Below, piece by piece: positions 18,059 to 25,498 of a stretch of 64,000 nucleotides of DNA; position 1 is the first letter of the stretch; each line of letters opens with the position of its first letter. Origin of the DNA: Palsa-147 sp963771905 (GTDB taxonomy: Bacteria > Acidobacteriota > Terriglobia > Acidiferrales > UBA7541); contig CAVYVI010000006.1 in assembly GCA_963771905.1 (NCBI GenBank), forward strand, positions 364,692 to 428,691. The letters are read 5' to 3'. Below the pieces are notes generated by a model that searched no databases, was not told the DNA's origin, and worked only from the letters and a program-made list of their open reading frames with translations. The position numbers and the translations under genes were made by a program.

Positions 18059-19249
18059 ATGGCCACCAAGACAGGAATCGCAGCGCCGGCGGCGAGGGAC
18101 AATACCACGACGCTTTCGAACGATGAGATCCTACGCTATAGCCGCCATCTGATCATGCCCGAAGTCGGCATGGACGGGCAGCTCAAGCTGAAGCGCGCTC
18201 GCGTGCTCTTGGTTGGCACCGGAGGACTCGGCGCTCCGTTGGGGTTGTATCTCGCCGCGGCGGGTGTTGGGCGCATCGGCGTCGTCGATTTTGACAAGAT
18301 CGATTTTACGAATCTTCAACGCCAGATCATGTTCGGCACGAGCGACGTCGGCCGGCCGAAAATCGAAGCGGCGGCCGAGCGTCTTGGCAATCTCAATCCG
18401 GAAATCCAGATCGATCGCTACGAGACGCAACTCACGAGTGCAAATGCGCTTGAGATTTTTCGCGACTACGACATCATTGTCGATGGAACGGACAACTTCC
18501 CCACTCGGTACCTCGTCAACGATGCGTGCGTCCTTCTCGGAAAACCAAACGTTTACGGCTCGATTTTCCGTTTTGAGGGGCAGGCGAGCATCTTCGGATA
18601 TCCGGGCGGGCCGTGTTATCGATGTTTGTACCCCGAACCGCCTCCGCCGGGGCTTGTGCCTTCATGCGCAGAAGGCGGTGTCCTCGGCGTTTTGCCGGGA
18701 ATCATCGGTTCGATTCAGGCGATGGAAACACTGAAACTAATTTTGGGATCGGGCGAGCCGCTCATTGGTCGCTTGCTCCTGTTCGATGCTCTCGGGATGA
18801 AATTCCGCGAGCTGAAGCTCCGCAAAAATCCCGATTGCCCGATCTGCGGCGAGCATCGAACGATTACCAAGCTGATCGATTACGCCGAATTTTGCGGCAT
18901 CCGCGGAGAAGAAGCTCCCGCGTCGCAATCGACGGTTCCCGAAATCACGCCGCGCGAGTTGAAGGCGCGGCTGGATCGCGGCGACGATCTCTACATCCTC
19001 GATGTCCGCGAGCCGCACGAATATCAAATCTGCAACATCGGTGGCCATCTCATACCGCTTGGCGATCTCTCGCGGCGCGTGAATGAACTGGACAGCTCGC
19101 GAGAGATCGTAGCACACTGCCGGAGCGGCAAACGCTCGGCGGAAGCCGCGGAATTTTTGCGCAAGGCGGGTTTTCGCAAGATCTGGAATTTGAAGGGCGG
19201 GATTCTTGCTTGGTCGGATGAAGTCGATTCGACCGTGCCGAAATATTGA
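18059..19249 (+). CDS. moeZ: E1-like adenylyltransferase/sulfurtransferase, ThiF plus rhodanese (MoeZ-like)
   Basis: 396 residues. Residues about 20-275 are the ThiF/MoeB adenylation domain: YSRHLIMPEVGMDGQ, LLVGTGGLGAPLGLYLAAAGVG (ATP loop), VDGTDNFPTRYLVND, and CysX2Cys zinc pairs (CYRC and CPIC). Residues about 290-395 are a rhodanese domain with active-site Cys in VAHCRSGKRSA. Such fusions adenylate the C-terminal glycine of a sulfur carrier and deliver persulfide sulfur to it. The operon context points to the CysO-like carrier as client. The gene could also serve molybdopterin synthesis, as MoeZ does elsewhere. Confidence 0.93.
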   Translation: MATKTGIAAPAARDNTTTLSNDEILRYSRHLIMPEVGMDGQLKLKRARVLLVGTGGLGAPLGLYLAAAGVGRIGVVDFDKIDFTNLQRQIMFGTSDVGRPKIEAAAERLGNLNPEIQIDRYETQLTSANALEIFRDYDIIVDGTDNFPTRYLVNDACVLLGKPNVYGSIFRFEGQASIFGYPGGPCYRCLYPEPPPPGLVPSCAEGGVLGVLPGIIGSIQAMETLKLILGSGEPLIGRLLLFDALGMKFRELKLRKNPDCPICGEHRTITKLIDYAEFCGIRGEEAPASQSTVPEITPRELKARLDRGDDLYILDVREPHEYQICNIGGHLIPLGDLSRRVNELDSSREIVAHCRSGKRSAEAAEFLRKAGFRKIWNLKGGILAWSDEVDSTVPKY

Positions 19250-19339
19250 TTTCGGCCGCACTGTTGAAATTCTCACAGAGTCGACACGAGCGGCGCGCGC
19301 GAGAGCGTGGAGCGTACGAACAAACCCGGAGGAATTTGG

Positions 19340-19570
19340 ATGCCTGCCAAGATCAAGGTTCTCAATAACGGACCGCTCTTTATCGAAGGCGATTTTCAGA
19401 TCGTCGATGCCGAAGGCAATGCATTTGATCTCGCGGGACGCACTTCGCTCGCGCTTTGTCGCTGCGGCCACAGTGCCAATCGGCCATTTTGCGACGGCTC
19501 GCACAAATCTTGCGGATTTTTGAGCGAAGACAAAGCGCGCGTCCTGCCGCCGCCGAAGCCAAAACTCTAA
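19340..19570 (+). CDS. CDGSH iron-sulfur domain protein
   Basis: 76 residues. The CDGSH signature is complete: ALCRCGHSANRPFCDGSH, giving the three Cys and one His that bind a redox-active 2Fe-2S cluster. The N-terminal strands (MPAKIKVLNNGPLFIEGDF) match bacterial CDGSH proteins. ATG at 19340 has GGAGGAAT just upstream; a longer frame is rejected. It follows moeZ by 90 bases on the same strand and may belong to the same operon. Function in bacteria is unknown; electron transfer or Fe-S handling is the usual guess. Confidence 0.9.
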   Translation: MPAKIKVLNNGPLFIEGDFQIVDAEGNAFDLAGRTSLALCRCGHSANRPFCDGSHKSCGFLSEDKARVLPPPKPKL

Positions 19571-19797
19571 AGCTGCTTCGTTCTTGCCAGGCAAATAGGG
19601 GGTTCGAGTTGGTCACCTCGCCGCCCCTTTGTGGGTGTTGCTGGGTAACTTTTTCACTCCCGAGCGTCGCAATACCCAGGCTTCATTTGCGACTCCGCCC
19701 TCTTCTTTAGAATATAAGTCCAATCCCTGCGTCACTTCACATGGTACTATACGTACTAGTCAAACGGAATGTTACTTGCTCCTAGCTCGGTGGGGTC

Positions 19798-21126
19798 ATG
19801 CCCAATTCAGGGGGATTTGTGGGCAAGCCAGTGAACTTTTGGGGCGGGGTGCATCGGTTCCACGTGGCCATACTTTGGACACTGGGCGCCGGTGCATTCA
19901 TGTTCGCGGTGTGGACGCTGCGCTTCTCCGGCTACGTCGCCGATCCGCTCCTCGATACGTATCTTCAAATGGCCGGCGGTCTCGTGGCGTTCACATTCGC
20001 CGCGAATGCACTGGTGCGCTTCCGCGGCACGCATGACCGCGTCAGCTTGATTCTTGCGTTTGGATTTGTCCTGGCTGCTTTAATCGAAGCGGCCACCGCC
20101 GTCGCCGCGTATCGCGAGGCGTTCCGGCCCGTCGAGGGGCCCTACCACGTTTCGCTGGCGTGGATGGCGGGACGCACGCTTCTCGCCGTGCTGCTAATTG
20201 TAGCGCTCGGCGTGGAACGCAAAAATCCGCTCGCGAGAGACGCGGGGCGCGAAATCGCGGCGGCCGCGCTGCTCGTCGGCGGAGTCGCGTATCTAATCAG
20301 CGTCATCTATTTCAGCGTGCCGGCAATGCGCGTGCACACGGGATCGATTTTGCCGCGCCCCTGGGACCTCATGCTCGCCGGCCTCTTTCTCGTCTCGGCA
20401 TTCGGATACGGCCGGCGGCTGCGGCACGCGGAGTCGGCATTCGATCGATCGCTGTATTTTGCCGCGGTTCTGAACGTGGCCTGCCACCTGGCGGCCAGCG
20501 AATCGCAGACGCCACTCGACGCGCCGTTCATTCTTTCTCACTTCCTTATGGTGGCGAGCTACGCGATCGTTCTTGGAGGCACGTTACTCGACAACGCGCA
20601 CCTGTTCGACGAAGTGAGCCGCCTGGCGAAAAGCGATTCGCTCACAAGCCTCGCCAATCATCGCCGGCTGATCGAAGTTCTCGAAGCCGAATTGCAGCGT
20701 TCGGGGCGGACCGGCCGCCGCTTCGCCGTTCTGCTTCTCGATCTCGACGGGCTGAAAAAGGTCAACGACAGGTTCGGTCATCTGGTAGGCAGCCGTGCGA
20801 TTCAGCGCGTTGGCTTCGTCTTGCGCAATTATTGCCGATCCTCGGACACCGCGGCACGGTACGGTGGCGATGAATTTGCGCTCGTGCTTCCTGAGGCCGG
20901 CGAAGACGAAGCGCTCCAGGCCGCCGCGCGCATTTGCCACCGCGTCAGCAACGATGGAGAAAAACCAGTTCTGTCGGTCAGCGTCGGCGTCGCCGTCTAT
21001 CCGCACGACGGATCGTCGATTGAGCGGCTGCTTTCAGTTGCGGACCACAATCTGTACGACATGAAGTCGCGCGAGCACCGCAGCGTGCGTCACATGCGTT
21101 TTGCCACGGGGAACGGACGGGTCTAG
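19798..21126 (+). CDS. Membrane diguanylate cyclase (GGDEF)
   Basis: 442 residues. About seven hydrophobic spans occupy residues 20-265, then a cytoplasmic GGDEF domain (about 275-430) that makes cyclic di-GMP. The active site is intact: LDLDGLKKVNDRFGHLVG, ARYGGDEFALVLPE, and an allosteric RxxD I-site (RSSD) five residues before ARYGG. The C-terminal SVSVGVAVYPHDG is normal. A PilZ protein follows 20 bases on, so the cyclase and a likely c-di-GMP receptor are cotranscribed. ATG at 19798 with GGTGGGG upstream. The input signal of the seven-span module is unknown. Confidence 0.93.
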   Translation: MPNSGGFVGKPVNFWGGVHRFHVAILWTLGAGAFMFAVWTLRFSGYVADPLLDTYLQMAGGLVAFTFAANALVRFRGTHDRVSLILAFGFVLAALIEAATAVAAYREAFRPVEGPYHVSLAWMAGRTLLAVLLIVALGVERKNPLARDAGREIAAAALLVGGVAYLISVIYFSVPAMRVHTGSILPRPWDLMLAGLFLVSAFGYGRRLRHAESAFDRSLYFAAVLNVACHLAASESQTPLDAPFILSHFLMVASYAIVLGGTLLDNAHLFDEVSRLAKSDSLTSLANHRRLIEVLEAELQRSGRTGRRFAVLLLDLDGLKKVNDRFGHLVGSRAIQRVGFVLRNYCRSSDTAARYGGDEFALVLPEAGEDEALQAAARICHRVSNDGEKPVLSVSVGVAVYPHDGSSIERLLSVADHNLYDMKSREHRSVRHMRFATGNGRV

Positions 21127-21146
21127 TTCGCGAGGGAGAACTTGGG

Positions 21147-21476
21147 ATGCGGCTTGGCATCGGGGGATCCAAGACGTTTGGCGCACCGCGGGCGGAAAAG
21201 CGAATTCCGATGGAAGTGGGTGTGAAGATTTCCGGGCATATGGATTTGCCCGGCATTGAGACGACATTTACCGAAAACGTGAGCGCACGAGGTGCGCGAG
21301 TTTTGAGTTCGCGCCGGTGGAGTCCGAACGATCGGCTGACCATCTCGACGCTAACCGGTTCGTTTCGAGCCGTGGCGCGCGTGGCCTATTGCGAATCCGT
21401 ACCCAGCGCGGGCTATGCCGTCGGCCTCGAATTCATCCAGCCGGATGGACGCTGGATTGTCGGGAACGCTTTCTGA
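21147..21476 (+). CDS. PilZ-domain protein, probable c-di-GMP receptor
   Basis: 109 residues, single PilZ beta-barrel. Both halves of the c-di-GMP site are present: RxxxR as RAEKR near residue 15, and the N-x-S-x-x-G motif as ENVSARGARV. The C-terminus SAGYAVGLEFIQPDG closes the barrel. No other domain. GAGGGAGAA lies upstream of ATG 21147, and it follows the GGDEF gene by 20 bases, so it is a natural effector of that cyclase. The output (motility, polysaccharide, transcription) cannot be read here. Confidence 0.9.
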   Translation: MRLGIGGSKTFGAPRAEKRIPMEVGVKISGHMDLPGIETTFTENVSARGARVLSSRRWSPNDRLTISTLTGSFRAVARVAYCESVPSAGYAVGLEFIQPDGRWIVGNAF

Positions 21477-21537
21477 ACTGTTTTCGCCACTACCTCTGCC
21501 ACTCGCGCGCCGACCGGCGAAGTTCCTGCGAGCGTCT

Positions 21538-21837
21538 CTATTGCACGAAACCCACGGTCGGCATCGGCGCTGAGCCCGAGCCTTCCGGAATGGGTCCGAA
21601 CTGGGCTTCGTAGCGCGCCACATTTTCGAGCAAAGCGCGCTGCAGGCGCCGGGCATGCGCAGGGCTGAGGATGAGGCTCGCCACCAATTTGCCGTGTGGG
21701 ACATTCGGGAAGACGTAGACAAAGTTCAGCGTGAACTCCTCGGCGTTATGGTGAATCATCACCAGATTCGAATACTGGCCGAGCAGCTCTTTTTCATCGG
21801 CCTTGATTTGCACCTGCCCCTTGGTTTCTTCGGCCAT
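21538..21837 (-). CDS. DUF3467 domain protein
   Basis: 99 residues matching DUF3467: YSNLVMIHHNAEEFTLNFVYVFP, the PHGKLVASLILSPAHARRLQRALLENV region, and YEAQFGPIP. The family is found in Acidobacteria and related phyla and is uncharacterised; it is small, soluble and often compared with an immunity or regulatory scaffold without proof. ATG at 21837 has GGAGGA upstream. It is divergent from the Nramp gene, and the gap between the two starts is 148 bases. Confidence 0.88.
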   Translation of the reverse strand: MAEETKGQVQIKADEKELLGQYSNLVMIHHNAEEFTLNFVYVFPNVPHGKLVASLILSPAHARRLQRALLENVARYEAQFGPIPEGSGSAPMPTVGFVQ

Positions 21838-21894
21838 CTTTTCCTCCGGAATTGCAACGATTCACTATAGCAAAGTGCGCTGCCAATGCGGCCT

Positions 21895-21912
21895 CGTTGC
21901 TGCTAGGCAACG
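21895..21912. promoter_or_regulatory. Inverted repeat CGTTGC-N6-GCAACG upstream of the Nramp gene
   Basis: A perfect 6+6 base inverted repeat (CGTTGC, 6 bases, GCAACG) lies between the divergent DUF3467 and Nramp genes, 74 bases before the Nramp ATG. It could be an operator for a metal regulator, but it does not match the MntR, Fur or DtxR consensus I know. Confidence 0.35.
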
Positions 21913-21985
21913 CGGCCTTCCGCGCAGCGTTGACTCGTTTTGAAGTTAAGTGTAGTTTATACGGGAAGTTCAGCATAGTTAACAC

Positions 21986-23305
21986 ATGTCGATCTGGCGC
22001 ACATCCGGCACTACCGATGCAGTCCCTCCGCAAATCGAGGACGGCGTACGCCCGGCCGGCGACCCGTCTAGCGCGACAGGCGTCCCGCCTGCGAAAAAGC
22101 GTCCGCTGGAAGCCTGGTGGTTCTTGGGCCCTGCGTTTGTAGCCTCGGTCGCGTACATGGACCCTGGAAATTTCGCGACGAATATCGAAGGCGGCGCCCG
22201 CTTTGGCTATCAGCTTCTCTGGGTTCTGCTGTGGTCAAACGCCATGGCCATCCTGGTGCAATATTTGGCCGCCAAGCTTGGTATCGCGACGGGGAAAACT
22301 CTTCCGGAAAATTGCCGCGCTGAATTTTCGCGGCCGGTAACGATTGGGCTATGGATCGCGGCGGAAATCGCGGCGATGGCCACCGATCTCGCCGAATTTC
22401 TCGGCGCGGCCCTCGGATTCTACCTCCTTTTCGGGATACCGATGCTGCCCGCGGCGATTGTGACGGGAGTTGTGGTGATGCTGATCCTGGCCGTGGAGCA
22501 CATGGGTTTTCAATGGCTTGAGCGCGTCATCATGGCGTTCGTCGCCGTCATCGGCATCGCGTATGCCTTCGAAGTGTTTCTCAGCAAGCCGCACTGGGCG
22601 CCGATCGCCCGGAATATCCTCATCCCGCACCTAAAATCGTCGTCGATCTATATCGCCGTCTCGATGCTGGGCGCGACCGTGATGCCGCACGTGATTTATC
22701 TGCATTCGGCTCTGGTACTGCCGCGGCGCGAGGCGCGCGATGCCGACGAGCATCACCACCGCAAGATGGAATTGCTCGACGTGTTGCTGGCGATGAACGG
22801 CGCGTGGCTCATCAATTCCGCGATGCTGATCATGGCCGCGGCGGTCTTCTTCGGCCATTCCATGTCGGTGTATTCGATCGAAGCCGCGCACGCCACGCTC
22901 ATCCCTCTGCTCGGGCGATTCGCCGGCGTCGCATTCGGCGTGGCTCTGCTCGCGTCTGGTTTGTCGTCGTCGAGCGTCGGGACGATGGCGGGGCAAGTGA
23001 TTTTGCAGGGATTCGTCAATATTCGGATCAGCATTTTTTTGCGGCGCGTCGTGACGATGATTCCGGCGATTCTCGTGATCGCTTGGGGGCTCGATCCGCT
23101 CAAGACGCTGGTGTTAAGTCAGGCAGTTCTGAGTTTCTGCCTTCCGTTTGCCCTGATTCCGCTTCTGATCTTGACGCGACGCCGCGGCCTGATGGGCGCA
23201 CATGCCAATCAGCCGTTTACGAACGTGCTGGCAGTCATCACAACTGCCGTCATTCTCGCGATGAACTTCTGGCTTCTGTATTCCATCTTTTCTGGGCAAG
23301 CCTGA
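21986..23305 (+). CDS. mntH: Nramp family divalent metal transporter
   Basis: 439 residues with about eleven membrane helices. TM1 carries the metal-binding DPGN motif (YMDPGNFATNIEGG) and TM6 the partner motif GATVMPHVIYLHS, so the Mn/Fe site is intact. The N-terminal 45 residues are polar and likely cytoplasmic. The family imports Mn2+ (or Fe2+) with protons. A cytochrome c gene follows on the same strand 93 bases on. The ribosome site is weak (GGGAAG). Called mntH by family; some acidobacterial Nramps are of unknown specificity. Confidence 0.92.
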   Translation: MSIWRTSGTTDAVPPQIEDGVRPAGDPSSATGVPPAKKRPLEAWWFLGPAFVASVAYMDPGNFATNIEGGARFGYQLLWVLLWSNAMAILVQYLAAKLGIATGKTLPENCRAEFSRPVTIGLWIAAEIAAMATDLAEFLGAALGFYLLFGIPMLPAAIVTGVVVMLILAVEHMGFQWLERVIMAFVAVIGIAYAFEVFLSKPHWAPIARNILIPHLKSSSIYIAVSMLGATVMPHVIYLHSALVLPRREARDADEHHHRKMELLDVLLAMNGAWLINSAMLIMAAAVFFGHSMSVYSIEAAHATLIPLLGRFAGVAFGVALLASGLSSSSVGTMAGQVILQGFVNIRISIFLRRVVTMIPAILVIAWGLDPLKTLVLSQAVLSFCLPFALIPLLILTRRRGLMGAHANQPFTNVLAVITTAVILAMNFWLLYSIFSGQA

Positions 23306-23398
23306 TTGACTGTGGGAAAATTGGTCCTGAATAGCGCCCTTTGTGTGTCGTGAATCGGCGGCGGACCGCTCGGAGGACGGCTGCGGGAAAATTAGTCG

Positions 23399-23857
23399 AT
23401 GCGAAATGCCTCTCCTTTTTTCTACCTCATCGTTGGCGCCGTCGTGGTCCTCATCGCGGTGGGAGGCCTGATCTTCGGCAATACGCGATCGGCGTGGGAT
23501 GTGCCGGCCGTTGCGAAGACCCGGCCGAATCCGGTGGCCGCAAATGCCGCATCTGTAGTCGCCGGCGAGACAATCTATCAGGACAAATGCGTCGGCTGCC
23601 ATGGCGATGCCGGCGATGGGCGAGGTAGCGAAGCGAGGATGTACTCCGTGAAGCCGGCGAATTTCAACGATCCGAAAATCGCGACAGAGACCGACGGCGA
23701 GCTCTTTTGGAAAATTACGACGGGAAACAAGCCCATGCCCGCATTCAAGAAACGCCTGACAGAAGAACAGCGTTGGCAGGTGATCGACTTCATCCGCACG
23801 TTCGCGCAGCAGCCAAACGCCGCACCGACGAAAACTTCCCAGCAATCCTCGCGCTGA
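23399..23857 (+). CDS. Membrane-anchored c-type cytochrome, single haem
   Basis: 152 residues. An N-terminal uncleaved-looking span (FFYLIVGAVVVLIAVGGLIFG) anchors it; the globular part has one haem motif, CVGCH in YQDKCVGCHGDAG, and the Met ligand is probably in GNKPMPAFKKRL. It has the fold of small class I cytochromes c used as electron carriers to a terminal oxidase or dehydrogenase. The C-terminus is Gln/Ser-rich and disordered. It stands between the Nramp transporter and the peroxiredoxin, with no oxidase genes beside it. Confidence 0.9.
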   Translation: MRNASPFFYLIVGAVVVLIAVGGLIFGNTRSAWDVPAVAKTRPNPVAANAASVVAGETIYQDKCVGCHGDAGDGRGSEARMYSVKPANFNDPKIATETDGELFWKITTGNKPMPAFKKRLTEEQRWQVIDFIRTFAQQPNAAPTKTSQQSSR

Positions 23858-23970
23858 CGCATGGTACTTGCCAACCGCGACGTCTCTGAGTTGTGACGCG
23901 CGGCGCATGCTCGGCGCACGTTTTCGCTCCACGGCGAAAGGGTGCTCCTCCGCTGCCGACCGAGCTCTGC

Positions 23971-24429
23971 CTAGTCAACTTTCTTGAGAGCTTCAGCGAC
24001 TTCGTTGATGTCGGGCACCGTTGGAATGTCGTACTGCTTGATCCACGCGATCTTGCCCCCACGATCGATGATGGCAATTGCCCGGCCGGTGATGCCTTTT
24101 TCGCTGAGATAGACGCCGAACTTGTCGGCCACAGCACCGCGGGGCTGAAAATCCGCCAGCAGTGGGTAATGGATGCCCATTTTTTCGGCGAACGCCTTAT
24201 GTGACCACGCACTGTCCACCGATAGCCCCAGCACCTGCGCATCGAGTAGCTCGAAGCGCTTCATGTCGTTGACGAAACAGGCGTGCTCGTTCGTGCACAC
24301 GGGGCTCCAGTCCAGCGGATAGAAAATTAGGACGACGCGCTTGCCGCGATAGTCCCCGAGCTTCACTTCCTTCTGGCTCTGATCCTTCAGCGCGAAATCC
24401 GGCGCCGCTGCTCCCACCTGAATTGCCAT
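23971..24429 (-). CDS. Peroxiredoxin (AhpC/TSA family, AhpE-like)
   Basis: 152 residues. The catalytic loop is FYPLDWSPVCTNE, with the peroxidatic Cys preceded by the usual Pro-Thr/Ser spacing; the N-terminus MAIQVGAAAPDFALKDQ and the domain GLSVDSAWSHKAFAEKMG are typical of the thiol-dependent peroxidase group. I see no second Cys in a classical resolving position, so it may be a 1-Cys enzyme needing an external thiol. ATG at 24429 is preceded by AGGAGG. It is convergent with the cytochrome gene, 113 bases apart. Confidence 0.9.
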   Translation of the reverse strand: MAIQVGAAAPDFALKDQSQKEVKLGDYRGKRVVLIFYPLDWSPVCTNEHACFVNDMKRFELLDAQVLGLSVDSAWSHKAFAEKMGIHYPLLADFQPRGAVADKFGVYLSEKGITGRAIAIIDRGGKIAWIKQYDIPTVPDINEVAEALKKVD

Positions 24430-24615
24430 GATGCCTCCTGAAGTCTTGCGAATTTGTCAGCGAAGAAACGAACTCAGCCGCGAAGCACTTCATCATAGCC
24501 GAAGCTGCGAAGAGTGACAAACGGCGCTCTAGTCTGGATGTGGGTCGGAACCCAATTGGCGCGTTCATCGTGCGCGCGAATCTCTCCCGCCGCTTCTGTT
24601 ACTATACGGCTGGCG

Positions 24616-25242
24616 ATGTGGACCGCGCGCGTCACGCACGAACAAGCGTATCCGGGGATTCGGTTTCTTCCGCGCAGCCGGAACTGGTGGGCCAAATTGA
24701 AGGGCGTGCCAGCGGAATGCGTGCATCTCGACGCCGAGCAATCATGGATTGCCTCGCTGGTCCCCGATACTCTCTACCTGCGCGGCAAGGCCAAGACGCG
24801 CCGCGATCCAGTCCGCCCCGAAGTCACGCTCTGCCGCGATTGCTGCCTCGACGTTGTGCGGCGGGAGCTTGAGAAGTTTCGTGGGCGCGTATTGGCGTTC
24901 GAGCCGGATCCCGGGGTCTTCTCGCAATACTTCTTCGTTTCGACGCAGGATTTTCCCGCTGCGGGTTTGCTGGCCGAAGTCCAGGAGGCTTTGGGGACGC
25001 GATTGGCCGCTGACCTTGGCGCCTGCGAAATTTGCGCGGCGCGGGCGACGTGGGAATGGTTCACGCGCGACGCTGTTCCCGATCTGGGGGACGTCAGCGC
25101 CATTGCCAACGCGCGCGATATTAAACTGTGCGCCGAGCATGGCGCGATGCGCCTCTGCGACGCGTTTGAGGCGATTCCCGAAGCGAGCGTTTATTATATG
25201 AACTTACCGTATGACGATTCCGGCGCGTACGTCTGGATCTGA
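24616..25242 (+). CDS. Conserved hypothetical protein with Cys pairs
   Basis: 208 residues from ATG 24616; not recognised. It has three Cys-rich spots, LCRDCCLDVV, LGACEICAARATWEWF and KLCAEHGAMRLCDAF, that could form a zinc-binding knuckle, and aromatic-rich strands between. The C-terminus NLPYDDSGAYVWI is well ordered. No signal peptide. The next gene begins 2 bases after its stop, so they are almost certainly cotranscribed. A longer upstream frame without a ribosome site is not used. Confidence 0.75.
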   Translation: MWTARVTHEQAYPGIRFLPRSRNWWAKLKGVPAECVHLDAEQSWIASLVPDTLYLRGKAKTRRDPVRPEVTLCRDCCLDVVRRELEKFRGRVLAFEPDPGVFSQYFFVSTQDFPAAGLLAEVQEALGTRLAADLGACEICAARATWEWFTRDAVPDLGDVSAIANARDIKLCAEHGAMRLCDAFEAIPEASVYYMNLPYDDSGAYVWI

Positions 25243-25244
25243 CG

Positions 25245-25487
25245 ATGCGATTGCGCGAGGCTGTCGAAAAATATCTGGCGATTGCGGGCGGCTATGGCCG
25301 AGCCATTGCGCTCGGCGCTTTTGGTCTTTCGCGCCCGGATACGGAGAGTCTCTTCAGCGCTTTTGACGAGGATTATCACATCAGCCGGTTCTTTCATTTC
25401 TCGAACGAAGCCGGCGATCGCTACAGCATTAACGGGTTCCCGCAGACTCACGTTTCCATCGACGCCGATATTCAAGGAACTCTGTAG
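25245..25487 (+). CDS. Small conserved hypothetical protein, coupled to the preceding gene
   Basis: 80 residues. ATG at 25245 lies 2 bases after the previous stop, which with coherent composition (AVEKYLAIAGGYGRAIALGAFGL; FFHFSNEAGDRYSINGFPQTHVSID) argues that it is real. It has an N-terminal helical half and a C-terminal beta half with aromatic residues; no family is recognised. It is convergent with the M49-like peptidase, whose stop is 12 bases away. Confidence 0.68.
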   Translation: MRLREAVEKYLAIAGGYGRAIALGAFGLSRPDTESLFSAFDEDYHISRFFHFSNEAGDRYSINGFPQTHVSIDADIQGTL

Positions 25488-25498
25488 CTCGCTGCGCG

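Noticed and set aside
21838..21985. Possible Mn riboswitch before the Nramp gene
   Set aside because: I could not find the paired elements of the yybP-ykoY class in this short gap.
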